Position numbers and translations under genes: made by a program
Assembly: GCA_014529385.2 (NCBI GenBank)
Contig: CM043956.1
Location: 64,176,620-64,240,619 of the forward strand
Source: Adiantum capillus-veneris
Lineage: Eukaryota; Streptophyta; Polypodiopsida; Polypodiales; Pteridaceae
Direction: 5' to 3'
DNA length: 64,000 nucleotides
The notes under the pieces: generated by a model
Database searches by the model: none
Seen by the model: the letters and a program-made list of their open reading frames with translations, nothing else
Told to the model about the DNA's origin: nothing
In this document: piece after piece, positions 43,188-54,121 of the stretch
How positions within the stretch are numbered: position 1 is the first letter of the stretch
Layout: the number at the start of each line of letters is the position of its first letter

Positions 43188-44420
43188 AAATAACTAGAGA
43201 GTTCATTCAGGATTTTGTTCGGACAACCGAACTTTGAGGACGACTGGCTTGCCCTTCTGCATCACGGTGATAGTTCGATTCCGGACTTGGAGAGTCACAT
43301 CATTCTTGTCATGCCAAGGCATGCCTAATAGAACGTCACAATTGCCCAACTTCATGATGTGGAAATTAGCTTTTCCATGATAATCTTGAAGTCACTGGAA
43401 GAGCACCAATGAGCGGTACTACTTTCTGAGTTTGCCCTATGGCTAGCTCAGCTTCAATTTCTCCACCCTCTGCATCATCATCAAAGTGCATCTGCTTTAA
43501 GAATTCTGGATGGATGAAGTTCTCTATAGCTCCGGTGTCAAAGATAATAAGGGCTTTGAAGCCATTGACTTTGCCATATGCTCGACACAACTCATTTGTA
43601 CTCTCAAGGCGTATGCCATAAATATCAGGTAGTCCAATAGCGGGTCTAGCTCTCTTAGCAGGAGGTGGCGCTGGGGTTCTGTCGACCGTTGGTGCGGGCA
43701 TCGGCTCCTCTGGTCTACCAGTGCGTTTGGGACAATTAGAATGATTATGCCCTGTTTGAAAGCATCCAAAGCATCGGCCTTCTTGTAGTAAGGTTTCTAG
43801 TTGTTGAGGCGTCAAACGAGGCCTTTGCGGTTGATTCTCACGAGACTCTCGAGAATTTGTTCGTTGTTGCCGAGAGTTGTGGTTAGTGGCCGGAGATTCT
43901 TCTGTGGTAAACTCTAGCTTTCCCTTCATCAGTTTGTAGCCGACCGCGGCATGGTCCATAAGTTCTTGCATGGTAGAGACTTGCTTAGATAGACAATATT
44001 CTTGTAATGGTGATGGTAGTCCAATGGTGTATCGCTCGCATTGGGCCTCCACGGAAACAGACCTAAAGAAGGACACCGGAAGGTACACGTCGAGAAACCT
44101 TTGGTTATATTCGTCCATGGTTTCAGTGACAAGCATTTTCAAGTTGCCCCACTCTGCCAAAATTTGGACTTCGAACATAGAAGTCATGTAACTACATGCA
44201 AAAACTGTCTTGAAAGCTTGCCAGGTCCTTGGAGCATGTGGTTGTGTCGCGATTGAACTCCACCACTGCATAGCATTATCTTTAAGAAATCCCGCTGCTC
44301 GAGAAATCTTGGATTCTTCTGTACAATTCCCTAAAGCATAGATATTGTCGAATTGCTGTAGGACTCCAATGCTTTCTTGCGATCTTTCACCCCCGGAAAA
44401 GGTGAAAATTTGACTGTCGT
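43188..44420 (-). pseudogene. gag C-part and protease of B
   Basis: The main frame (43366-44420) reads VLQQFDNIYALGNCTEESKI, AMQWWSSIATQPHAPRTW, YNQRFLDVYLPVS and YTIGLPSPLQEYCLSK (capsid). It has a zinc knuckle CFGCFQTGHNHSNC near 43760 and a protease with canonical IIFDTGAIENFIHPEF near 43530-43560. Protease continues out of frame toward 43188 (FHIMKLGNCDVLLGMPWHDK). It is the continuation of the proline-rich N-part at 54774-55180, separated by C3. It keeps the classical D-T-G. Confidence 0.85.
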
Positions 44421-45032
44421 TGTAACAGACTTGGACACTCCAAGTCAAGAATCGACCGCAACAACACCAAATAACCACTTCAAAACAGTTCACAGTTTAC
44501 AATAGATTTACAATGGCCCGGCAGAGTTCCGTGCCTAGAGATATTGGCCCCAAAGACTGGCGCCCCTTTCGGTATTTCTTTTTGTATTAATCTGAGTTCA
44601 AAGTACAAGAGTGGTTGGGTCTCACTCTCAGACTCTGCGTCCAGATGCTTTGCAGAGTGGGAGCCCAAACCACTTATTTATTTGTTTACAAGGGATGCCA
44701 AAAGCAGAGCCCCAAAAGCTTAAAGTCAAAAGCCTAAAAATAAAAGCAAAAGCTCTTTCTCTCACAAGCTCTCTTGAGCTTCCAAAATAAAGCAAAAGGA
44801 TCTTCTCTCTCTTTCAATTAGCGTAGAAAAAGCATGTCAAAAAGCTACCGTAAATAGCCCGCAAATTCCACCGCAAAATCCGGGATCTGCCGTACGGTGC
44901 CACGTCATCATGTCTGCGCATTTTCCGGGATCTTCCCCTACTGCCTTTAGGGTTAGGGCAAGGTTAGGGTTAGGGTTTTTGGCAAAAATTAGGGTTTTTG
45001 CAGTCGGACAACCACGTCATCACTTTGTGACA
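44421..45032 (-). repeat. 3' LTR of C3 (612 bp)
   Basis: Minus-strand TGTCACAAAGTGATG...AGTCTGTTACA. It holds telomere-like TTAGGGTTAGGG (44946-44999 on plus) and the shared block at about 44541-44582. Confidence 0.9.
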
Positions 45033-45071
45033 TACCCCCCTCTTGAAAGCATTGTAATCGCCCTCGATTAC
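45033..45071 (-). promoter_or_regulatory. Polypurine tract and hairpin of C3
   Basis: Minus strand: GTAATCG-AGGG-CGATTAC (45054-45071, perfect 7-bp stem) then AATGC, and TTCAAGAGGGGGGTA abutting the LTR. It has the same architecture as 5914-5950 and 51974-52010, with different stem bases. Confidence 0.8.
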
Positions 45072-45205
45072 GCATGCAAAACAGACAGAGGCCATAAACC
45101 GTCTTGCAGACACTGACTGTTAGTACCTACGCACTAGGAACACACATCTAGCACATGTACCAATCGACAGTCACATCACACGACATCACAGGACATCACT
45201 CGACA

Positions 45206-46644
45206 TGTCACCAGGAGGTGTATTTTTCTCGCTGCTTTCCGTAAATAAGTATTAGATATATTTATTTTATTTTTACTTGTTTGTCCCGGAACCCTTGAAA
45301 AGGTGCAAGTGGACATTGCATGGCCAGTGTGAAACGGCTGCAGCCAAATGGGTTTCTCACATCGGGGATCTAGGTCGGTCAGACAGGGACTGCCCGGGCC
45401 AGTTAGCACTAAATTCTGATGAGTATGGAAGCTCGTGTGCGCCAAACTGGAATTTGGGCCACTCGTCAAGTCACTGCAACTTTATAAGTTGAAAGGGGCC
45501 AATAAATTAACCCACATTGTAGATGTTGGTCAAATGGTAGTCTTCAATGATGGTCAGGAGACCGATAGGGACGCCATGGAAGCATCTCCTAAAATTTAGG
45601 GAACTGCTATTTTTGACCGGAAAATGTGTTCGCGTCATTAGCTCTGGAATGACAAGGGGAACATTTTATTGCTCTGCTGCCAAGTCAACTGACGCACCAG
45701 TTGAGATATTTTTAGCAGGGAAAGCCCAAACTCGGAAATTGGGCGACGTGTCAGTCTGTGAGAGATTCTGCCACTCTGGGAGGCAAAAACGAGCTGCATA
45801 TCAACAAAGGGAGCGCCATTTTCAGCCTCAGGCGGATTGTAGCAGGTACAGAAGCTATGGAATGCTTACCTTGCCCTCTATGCACAGTATGGTGACGGGA
45901 GTGACGCCCCGCACGCTACATACTGCTCTCTTTCTCCCCTACGTACAGTATGTTATGCCCCACTAGTGGGCTTCTCATTTGACCTATGTACAGCTGTGGG
46001 GAAATATGCTTTCATGCCGAGGCAAGAGCCTCTTTGCACAGGAACCGGTGTAGCTAGCTGCTGCACCAAAGCAGGTCCACGAGAGGGTGATAACCTCTCG
46101 ATTGCGCAGTAAATTCAGCACTGTTTGCTTGCTGTTTTTACTCTGTTTTGAGACTGTTTTGTGCCCGGGATGCTTCCAGAATCAAGGGGCACCAAGCCCA
46201 AGGTGCAGGGAACAGTGTAGGGACCGTCGTGTGCCCAAATCAGGTCAAAAACAGGACTGAACCAGAAATTACAGCGACCTGGAATTTACTGTTTTGTGCT
46301 CCCGACTGAGGGATAACGCTAGTCGGAAAGAGTCCTGAGCTTGGAAACTGATTCGGATTAATTTCGGTACCATTATGCTGCCGAAATTCTGCCGAAACTG
46401 GAGCGTACTAGCTGGATGCAGGTGTTATCTTCCAAGAACTCTCTTTTTGTAATTCTCTCTCTCTAAATTAAAGAAATACCGAAAGGGGCGCCAGTCTTTG
46501 GGGCCTACAGGGTGTCGGTCTCGTGTGCGCAGTGACATTCTAGTCGCTGGACGCAACTGTGCTCTCTTCCCTTCTCAGTGCTCTGTGTAAAGTTAACAGG
46601 TAATTGAAATAGTACCGCCCTCTACGTTGTATAGGCCGGTTATA
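45206..46644 (+). repeat. 5' LTR of E (1439 bp)
   Basis: TGTCACCAGGAGG...GCCGGTTATA. The block shared with B and C is at 46470-46506. Frames of up to 139 codons inside it (for example 45547-45966) have equivalents in the 3' LTR and match no protein known to me, so I treat them as chance. Confidence 0.93.
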
Positions 46645-46660
46645 TGGTTCCATCGACGGG
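46645..46660 (+). other. Primer binding site of E, unusual
   Basis: TGGTTCCATCGACGGG directly follows the LTR. It starts with TGG as required but is not the initiator Met type seen in A, B, C and D. The priming tRNA is unknown to me. Confidence 0.6.
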
Positions 46661-46729
46661 ATAGTCACTTTTTCTTCAAAAAGTGCAGCGTGGATTGTTG
46701 TGGGTGAAAGCAACACAGAGCTTGTCGAT

Positions 46730-48265
46730 ATGGCAGAGAAGAGAGACCAAGTACCTGAAGTGGGATCTTCCTCACATGGCACAGAGAAAATTCCTTCAAC
46801 TCTTCAAGAAGAGGACAGGTTGTTTAGAACTCAACTGTGTTGTTGCATGGACATGTTTCAGCAGTTGGCTAACAACCCAAGGATGCAGGAATTCTTACAG
46901 GCTCCGACACAGGGTTTTCAGCCTCCTACACAGGGCATGACTGAGCCGTTGCAGGAAAAGGAGATTTCCAATGCGCAGAGGACTCATGATGCTCGAGGGA
47001 AAGCCCATGTGGTTGAGCAACTAGCGGTGTCCAATGATCCAAAGCAACTTGCTTTAGCTGGACAAGAACCGTTTGTGAATGGTCAAGGGAGCAATGAACA
47101 GGCTATGCGTCAGACCCTTCCATTACCTAATACTTATCCTGGTTATTTTGGAGGTGGTTCAGTGTTTCAAGCTATGGCTGGACCTTCCACAGGTTATATG
47201 CCAGGGAATGTGTTCGGGACAATGCAAACAGGCATGGGGTAACCCTATGTATGTGAACATGGGTGTCCAACCAGGCTTTCAGGGTGCCTATGGCCACTTT
47301 CGAGTGCCTGGAACACAATTTGGTATGGCTGGTTTTTCGCAGCCATACGTACAAAATGCAGATATGACAGGGAAAACAGTTGATGCGAGTGCTGGAATGA
47401 ACACTCATGGAGCACCACTGTTACAGGCACCTGTTTATGATAATGTGGCTCCTTTGAGTCAGCCTAAGGATTACAAGGAAGGTAGATAGGGAGTGAAGTT
47501 TGAAACTTTCAGAGGAACTGAGGACCAATTAAAGGCTTTGACCTTCATACAGCAATTCGATGCAGCTTATGCTGGAGGCAACTTCACGGAATCTTCAAAG
47601 ATACACAAGGTTGCCACTTTCTTGAAAGGGAATGCGCTTCAATGGTGGACCGCATTGTTGAACCAAGGTCAAGCCCTAACAACGTGGGTCCAATTCAAAC
47701 AACTTTTTGCGCCTGCATGGTTGACAAACACTTTTGAAGTGGATGTGATGACGGAATGGCACGAGTTGAATGCTAAACAGTGTGCGGATCTGGAAGAGTA
47801 CAATAAACGGTTTTGGGCCGCACTGTTGCCAGTCACCTCTTACAGGTTTGTGCCTTTGTCAGAACAAATTGAGAAGTACTGTTGCGGATTGCCCAAGAAA
47901 ATCAAGGACTACTGCACAAAGACTACTGTCATGAATATGTTTCAATTGATAGAGAATGCAAGAGTGGCTAACAATCTGTCGAAGGGAGATTCCGATGGAT
48001 TTAATAGCCACAAGAAAGGGTCCCAGGGCAAACAGTTTTCAGCCAAGGGCAATGTTGCAGCAAAGCCTTCTGAGCCTCCCGCAAAGAAGCCCTCCACTAA
48101 AGAAGGTGATACGTCCAAGAAGCAGTTTAATCTTCTTTGGGACGAGGACAAGGACAAAAAAGGCATTTCTCTGGCAAAACTTTTGAAGAAAGGAAAGCTC
48201 TTAGGGAGGCCAAGAAATGCTACATTTGTGAACAGGAAGGACACTTTGCAAATGAGTGCCCATAG
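46730..48265 (+). pseudogene. gag of E, three disruptions
   Basis: ATG 46730 opens MAEKRDQVPEVGSSSHGTEK. A Gln/Gly/Pro-rich N-part runs to about 47240, where the frame changes. An in-frame TAG (47487-47489) falls just before GVKFETFRGTEDQLKALTFI. The capsid core follows (QQFDAAYAGGNFTESSKI, QWWTALLNQGQALTTW, FWAALLPVTSYRFVPLS, YCCGLPKKIKDYC). A Lys-rich linker leads to a frame change near 48180 and the zinc knuckle CYICEQEGHFANEC (48218-48259), followed by TAG at 48263-48265. Stops between gag and pol can be suppressed in some elements, but three breaks make decay likelier. Confidence 0.82.
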
Positions 48266-49834
48266 AAGAAGTCACAGGATAAGGATGACAAGTCAGACCA
48301 TAAAGGGAAGAAGCCAAAGCCGAGTGCAGGACTTGTTCCAGATTTGGTTGGAGATCAGCCAAACACAGATGCCACGGAGCTGTGCAGAGCTTGGGGCAAA
48401 GTTAGAGACCAGACAGTGCTGGTTTTCTTTGATCTAGGAGCCCGTGCAAATTTCATATCACCAGAATTGGCATCAAAGTTGGGCATTCGTGCAAAGGAGA
48501 TGGGTATGACAGGGGAAGCAGGTTTGGCATGCCCAGGACATTCAGAGCCTGTTACTCCCATTCTGGGAAAGCTTTGTCTGCACATTCAGAGCTATGTGAA
48601 TGCGGAAGAATTTCATATTATGCCGCTTGAGTGGTGTGATGTGTTATTGGGTATCCCATGGTGTTACAGGTTGCATGCTATGGTGGATACTTACAACAAA
48701 AAGATTACCCTTGTACATAGAGGAAAGACTCATGTCCTTGATGTAAAGCTTAAAGGCGAGTCTGTTCCAGTTGTTTCTGCTTCTGCTATTTCATCTGTAA
48801 TAAAGAATCATCTTTCTACGTACTTGATCTTTGCAAAAGAAGTACCTCAAGTTGTATCTAATTTGTCTACCTTAGATAAAGACAGGTCAACTTTTTTGAG
48901 TGGTTTCAGTGATTGTTTTTCGGACTCTTTGCCAGGGGAGTTACCTCCTGAGAGACCTGAGGATCATACCATAGATCTTGTGCCAGGTTCTAGTCCACCG
49001 AATAGACCACCATACAGGGTTAGTGCAGCCCAGCAGAAAGAGATTATGAGTCAGGTCAACGAGCTTTTAGAGAAGGGGCTGATTCAGCCCAGTTCATCCC
49101 CTTTTTGTTCGCCTGTACTCTTAGTGCAGAAGAAGGATGGTTCATGGCGCATGTGCATTGACTATCGCGCCTTGAATAAGAATACCATCAAGAACAGGTT
49201 TCCCATACCGAGGATAGATGACATTCTTGATCGGCTTGAGGGAGCGTCATTGTTTACAAGAATAGACCTAAAGAGCGGGTATCATCAGATACGCATTAGA
49301 CCAAAAGATGTCCATATGACTGCGTTCAGGACAACATTTGGTCTCTATGAGTTTCTTGTCATGCCATTTGGTCTCACAAATGCTCCTGCCACATTTAATA
49401 GAATGATGGACAGAATTTTTAGACCACATAGAAACTTCGTGGGTACCTTCTTTGATGACATGATTGTCTACTCAAAGTCTGAAGAGGAGCATAGGGATCA
49501 CTTGACCGCAGTTTTCAATGAGCTACGCAAGAATAGGCTACTCATTAATGCGAAGAAAAGTGAGTTCTTTTTGCAAGAGATTCACTTCCTTGGGCACATT
49601 GTTTCAAAGGATGGGGTACGCATGGATCCCGCTAAAGTGGAAGCAATTAGGTCATGGCCAGACTTGAAGTCCGTACAGGACATTCGAAGCTTTCTAGGCT
49701 TATGTTCCTACTACAGGAGGTTCATCCGAAATTTTGCTGAGATTGCTTCTCCACTCCATGCACTACAAGGAAAAGGAGTTACTTTCAAGTGGACAGCCAA
49801 GGAAATTTTAGCGTTCAAACACTTGATCCGGTAA
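48266..49834 (+). pseudogene. Protease and reverse transcriptase of E
   Basis: One open frame. Protease: LCRAWGKVRDQTVLVFFDLG and ARANFISPELASKLGI, so the catalytic triplet is D-L-G. It later has VTPILGKLCLHIQSYV and [88 protein letters not shown] and the intact catalytic FFDDMIVYS (Asp codons 49454-49459). It ends with VRSFLGL-like connection residues and stops at 49834 after AFKHLIR, shortly before RNase H. A small frame break separates it from the next ORF. Confidence 0.92.
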
Positions 49835-51701
49835 TTATTTTGCCAGATCTTTCTAAACCTTTTGTGGTTCAATGTGATGCGTGTGGCATAGTCTTGGTGC
49901 AGTTCTAATGCAGAATGGCCAAGTAGTCGCATATGAGAGCAGAATTCTTTTGAAGACTGAAAGAAACTTGCAAGTCTATGAGAAAGAACTGCTGGCAGTA
50001 ATTCATGCTCTCACTAGTTGGAAACACTATCTGCTAGGGGCTGATTTTGTTGTCCAAACGGATCATCAAACCTTACGATATTTTCTTACACAGATGAAGT
50101 TGTCTGAGAAGCACATGCGATGGGCAAACATCTTGTCAATGTTCCATTTTCAGATTGTGCATGTGCAAAGGAAAAAGAACGTGGTGGCTGATGCGTTGTC
50201 ACAAAAGCCCCAAATTTCAGCAGTGTCAATTCCGTGCCATTGTGAACTAGACGAAATGAAGACACAATATGCTGAAGATTCAGATTTTGCAAGGATCTAT
50301 GACCAGCTTGTTGATGGGCAACATCATGAGCACTATATGCTTAAGAATGACTTTCTCATGATGCATGGAAAGTTATGCGTTACTAAACAATTACGGCCAA
50401 AGATTTTGATGGAAAGTCATGCTCCACCTTATGCTGGGCATCGTGGAATTGATGCGACAGTGAAAGGGGTTGAGGCATTCTTCTATTGGCCAGCTTTGCG
50501 TCAAGATGTTGACACATTTGTAAGATCATGCTTATTATGCCAAAAAGTCAAATTTGACAGACAAAAGCAACCGGGATTGTTGCAGCCATTGCCGATCCCT
50601 GATAGGCCATGGGAAAGTATAACAATGGACTTTATCTTTGATCTTCCAAGGACGCAAACAGGAAATGATGGGATTTGGACTATCATTTGTAGGTTCAGTA
50701 AGCAGACCCATTTCATTCCTGTTAGGAAGAAGATAAAGTCAGAACACATGGTCAAGATATTCATGAGCAATATCTTTAAATATCATGGGATGCCTCAGTC
50801 AATTGTCAATGACAGGGATCCACGTATGACGAGTCTTTTCTGGAAGGTATTGTTTGAGAACATGGGCACTACGCTCAAGTTCTCTTCTTCGTTTCATCCG
50901 CAAACTGATGGACAGTCAGAAGAGGCAAATTCTACTGTCTTGGACCTGCTCAAATGTTATGTCTCAGAGCACAAGGCAACTTGGGAACACCATCTCCCAT
51001 TGGTTGAATATGCTTACAATAACACTGTGCATACGTCAACAGGTAAGGCACCATTTGAAATAGTGGAAGGAGGAAAGAAAGTCCCGCCCATTTTGCAGAC
51101 TAAGGACAAGATATTTGAGGCAGACAAGTATGTGCAAGATATGGATGAAACATACAGGAAGATAAAGATTGCTCTTGTGAAGACTCAAGCTAAGCAAAAG
51201 AAAGCTGCTGATCGTCACCGTCGTGAACTTGTATTTTCACTTGGTGATTGGGTACTTTTGCGCTTTGAAAAGGCCAGGATAAGGAAAAGGAAAGGCAAGG
51301 AACGCTTGTTTCCTAAGCTCAGTATGCGATATTATGGTCCTTTTCAGATTTCAGAAAAGATCAGCAATGTAGCTTACAAGTTGAAGCTACCCGAAGACTG
51401 GAAAATACATAATGCTTTTCATGTCAGCCTTCTAAGACCCTTTGTTGGTGATGTGCCAGAGAATATGCTTGATGAGGAACAACCCGAAGTGGAAGAATTG
51501 GATGAAATCCTTGTTCCTGAACAGATATTGGCACATAAAGAAAGAAAGGTTAGAGGAAAAGTTGCAAGACGCTATTTGGTAAAGTTCAAGAACTATCCAC
51601 TGTTAGATGCCAAATGGATGGAAGAGTCTGAATTGGTTGATTCACCTCAGCTATTGCAATTGTATCTTGAACCCTTTCAGATGGAACCCACAGTGACTTG
51701 A
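49835..51701 (+). CDS. RNase H, integrase and chromodomain of E
   Basis: 606 codons are open from 49881 to TGA 51701. The start of RNase H (VVQCDACG) lies in another frame just upstream, so this is the 3' part of pol, not a protein with its own start. RNase H: YEKELLAVIHALTSWKHYLL, TDHQTLRYF, DALSQ. Integrase: HAPPYAGHRGIDATVKGVEA then CLLCQK (zinc site), TMDFIFDLP, NDRDPRMTSLFWKVLFEN, HPQTDGQSEEAN (D,D,E). C-terminal: RKRKGKERLFPKLSMRYYGP and IHNAFHVSLLRPF. The chromodomain at the end, ARRYLVKFKNYPLLDAKWME, defines a chromovirus. Confidence 0.93.
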
Positions 51702-51973
51702 TGCAGCCTTTTTGGAGCAAGGCAAGAGCATGGTTCATGATGCTCAAGAGAGTAGTTAAGCAATTGTATCTACTCTTTCCATACAAAATTTAGCTAGAGA
51801 AGTTTGTGCTCAAGAGTACACTAGAAGACTTCTATGCTTGATATATGTGTCGTAGCCAGGTTGGTGGGATTGTTTAATCATCCAACGCTACATTTCCGGA
51901 ACCATGTATATCTTGGATTCCCATCATAGAATATATGTGATATCAGGAGATATCCGCATGTATTATTGGCATG
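51702..51973 (+). other. 3' untranslated region of E
   Basis: Non-coding sequence between the pol stop and the hairpin and polypurine tract. Nothing further was recognised. Confidence 0.7.
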
Positions 51974-52010
51974 CAAGCGAGGTCGCTTGTAGTATTTCAA
52001 GGGTGGGGTG
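51974..52010 (+). promoter_or_regulatory. Hairpin and polypurine tract of E
   Basis: CAAGCG-AGGT-CGCTTG (51974-51989) folds as a perfect 6-bp stem with an AGGT loop. After TAGTA comes TTTCAAGGGTGGGGTG (51995-52010), which abuts the 3' LTR. It corresponds to the structures at 5914-5950 and 45033-45071. Confidence 0.75.
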
Positions 52011-53448
52011 TGTCACCAGGAGGTGTATTTTTCCTGTTGCTTTCCGTAAATAAGTATTAGATATATTTATTTTATTTTTACTTGTTTGTCCCAGAACCCT
52101 TGAAAAGGTGCAAGTGGACATTGCATGGCCAGTGTGAAACGGCTGCAGCCAAATGGGTTTCTCACATCGGGGATCTAGGTCGGTCAGACAGGGACTGCCC
52201 GGGCCAGTTAGCACTAAATTCTGATGAGTATGGAAGCTCGTGTGCGCCAAACTGGAATTTGGGCCACTCGTCAAGTCACTGCAACTTTATAAGTTGAAAG
52301 GGGCCAATAAATTAACCCACATTGTAGATGTTGGTCAAATGGTAGTCTTCAATGATGGTCAGGAGACCGATAGGGACGCCATGAAGCATCTCCTAAAATT
52401 TAGGGAACTGCTACTTTTGACCGGAAAATGTGTTCGCGTCATTAGCTCTGGAATGACAAGGGGAACATTTTATTGCTCTGCTGCCAAGTCAACTGACGCA
52501 CCAGTTGAGATATTTTTAGCAGGGAAAGCCCAAACTCGGAAATTGGGCGACGTGTCAGCCTGTGAGAGATTCTGCCACTCTAGGAGGCAAAAACGAGCTG
52601 CATATCAACAAAGGGGGCGCCATTTTCAGCCTCAGGCAGATTGTAGCAGGTACAGAAGCTATGGAATGCTTACCTTGCCCTCTATGCACAGTATGGTGAC
52701 GGGAGTGATGCCCCGCACGCTACATACTGCTCTCTTTCTCCCCTACGTACAGTATGTTATGCCCCACTAGTGGGCTTCTCATTTGACCTATGTACAGCTG
52801 TGGGGAAATATGCTTTCATGCCGAGGCAAGAGCCTCTTTGCACAGGAACCGGTGTAGCTAGCTGCTGCACCAAAGCAGGTCCACGAGAGGGTGATAACCT
52901 CTCGATTGCGCAGTAAATTCAGCACTGTTTGCTTGCTGTTTTTACTCTGTTTTGAGACTGTTTTGTGCTCGGGATGCTTCCAGAATCAAGGGGCACCAAG
53001 CCCAAGGTGCAGGGAACAGTGTAGGGACCGTCGTGTGCCCAAATCAGGTCAAAAATAGGACTGAACCAGAAATTACAGCGACCTGGAATTTACTGTTTTG
53101 TGCTCCTGACTGAGGGATAACGCCAGTGGGATAGAGTCCTGAGCTTGGAAACTGATTCGGATTAATTTCGGTACCGTTATGCTGCCGAAATTCTGCCGAA
53201 TCTGGAGCGTACTAGCTGGATGCAGGTGTTATCTTCCAGGGACTCTCTTTTTGTAATTCTCTCTCTCTAAATTAAAGAAATACCGAAAGGGGCGCCAGTC
53301 TTTGGGGCCTACAGGGTGTCGGTCTCGTGTGCGCAGTGACATTCTAGTCGCTGGACGCAACTGTGTTCTCTTCCCTTCTCAGTGCTCTGTGTAAAGTTAA
53401 CAGGTAATTGAAATAGTACCGCCCTCTACGTTGTATAGGCCGGTTATA
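52011..53448 (+). repeat. 3' LTR of E (1438 bp)
   Basis: Same edges as 45206-46644. The shared block is at 53274-53310. Most differences from the 5' copy are C/T or G/A changes. Confidence 0.93.
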
Positions 53449-53472
53449 CGACATCACATGACATTCAACATT

Positions 53473-54108
53473 CATTCGAAAGTTTGCAGAGGTTGCTTCC
53501 GCTTTGCATATCTTCACACCCCTTTCTCGTGGGGACCCATAGAGGTGACTGCCTTTCAGACATTGAAAGAGAAATTGACTACGGGACTAGTTTTGACTTT
53601 GTCGGACTTGCAGAAGTCATTTGAAGTATATTGTGATGCTTGTGGTCGTAGTCTGGGTGCGGTCTTAATGCAAGAAGGCCATGTCATTGCTTACGAGAGC
53701 CGATTGTTCTCAAGGCCGGAGATGACAGCACATATTTATGAGAAAGAGCTTTTGGCGGTTACCCATGCTCTTACTCGGTGGCGGCATTACCTACTCGGAG
53801 CGGATTTTACTGTCTTTACAGACCATCAAAGTTTGCGCTACTTCTTGTCACAGAAGCAACTATCGGAAAAGCAGATGCGGTGGGCGAACATCGTGTCACA
53901 GTTTCACTTCCAGATTGTCCATGTTCAAGGACATAAGAATGTGGTGGTAGATGCTTTGTCTCGGAAGCCGTTGGTTCTTGCTATTTCCGCGATACATCAT
54001 AGAAGCTTCGAGGATATGGTCGACAGTATGCCACAGATACAGATTTTGCTGACGTTTTCACACGGATACGGGATGGGGAGACAGTAGCGGGATATTCCAT
54101 TCGAGATG
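53473..54108 (+). pseudogene. RNase H fragment of a C-type gypsy, inverted within C3
   Basis: Starts at FIRKFAEVASALHIF and PFSWGPIEVTAFQTLKEKL (RT end). It continues with full RNase H ([70 protein letters not shown]) and stops in the linker toward integrase. It resembles the C2 sequence flanking 34011-34464 and holds the RNase H part C2 lacks. It is on the plus strand inside minus-strand C3. Its end merges with the C3 primer binding site at GATGGC-TCTGATACC. Confidence 0.88.
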
Positions 54109-54121
54109 GCTCTGATACCAC
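54109..54121 (-). other. Primer binding site of C3
   Basis: Minus-strand GTGGTATCAGAGC directly follows the LTR edge at 54122. It matches the initiator Met tRNA class. Confidence 0.8.

Larger units (their letters stand above)
45206..53448 (+). mobile_element. Ty3/gypsy chromovirus E, best preserved element
   Basis: 5' LTR 45206-46644, PBS, gag, protease-RT, RNase H-integrase-chromodomain, polypurine tract, 3' LTR 52011-53448. The target duplication CGACA is perfect (45201-45205 and 53449-53453). The LTRs are 1439 and 1438 bp and differ at about twenty positions by eye, so insertion is fairly recent. Both LTRs run TG...TA rather than TG...CA. All domains are present, but a few stops and frame changes remain. 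Confidence 0.95.

Noticed and set aside
44421-45032. This LTR as the 5' LTR of the gag at 43188-44420
   Set aside because: No PBS follows, the gag lacks its N-part, and that N-part is found at 54774-55180 with a matching target duplication. The gag belongs to B and the LTR is the right end of C3.
45547-45966. 139-codon frame (and the similar frame at 52240-52770) as a host gene
   Set aside because: Both lie at equivalent places in the two LTRs of element E and have no domain. They are duplicated non-coding LTR sequence.
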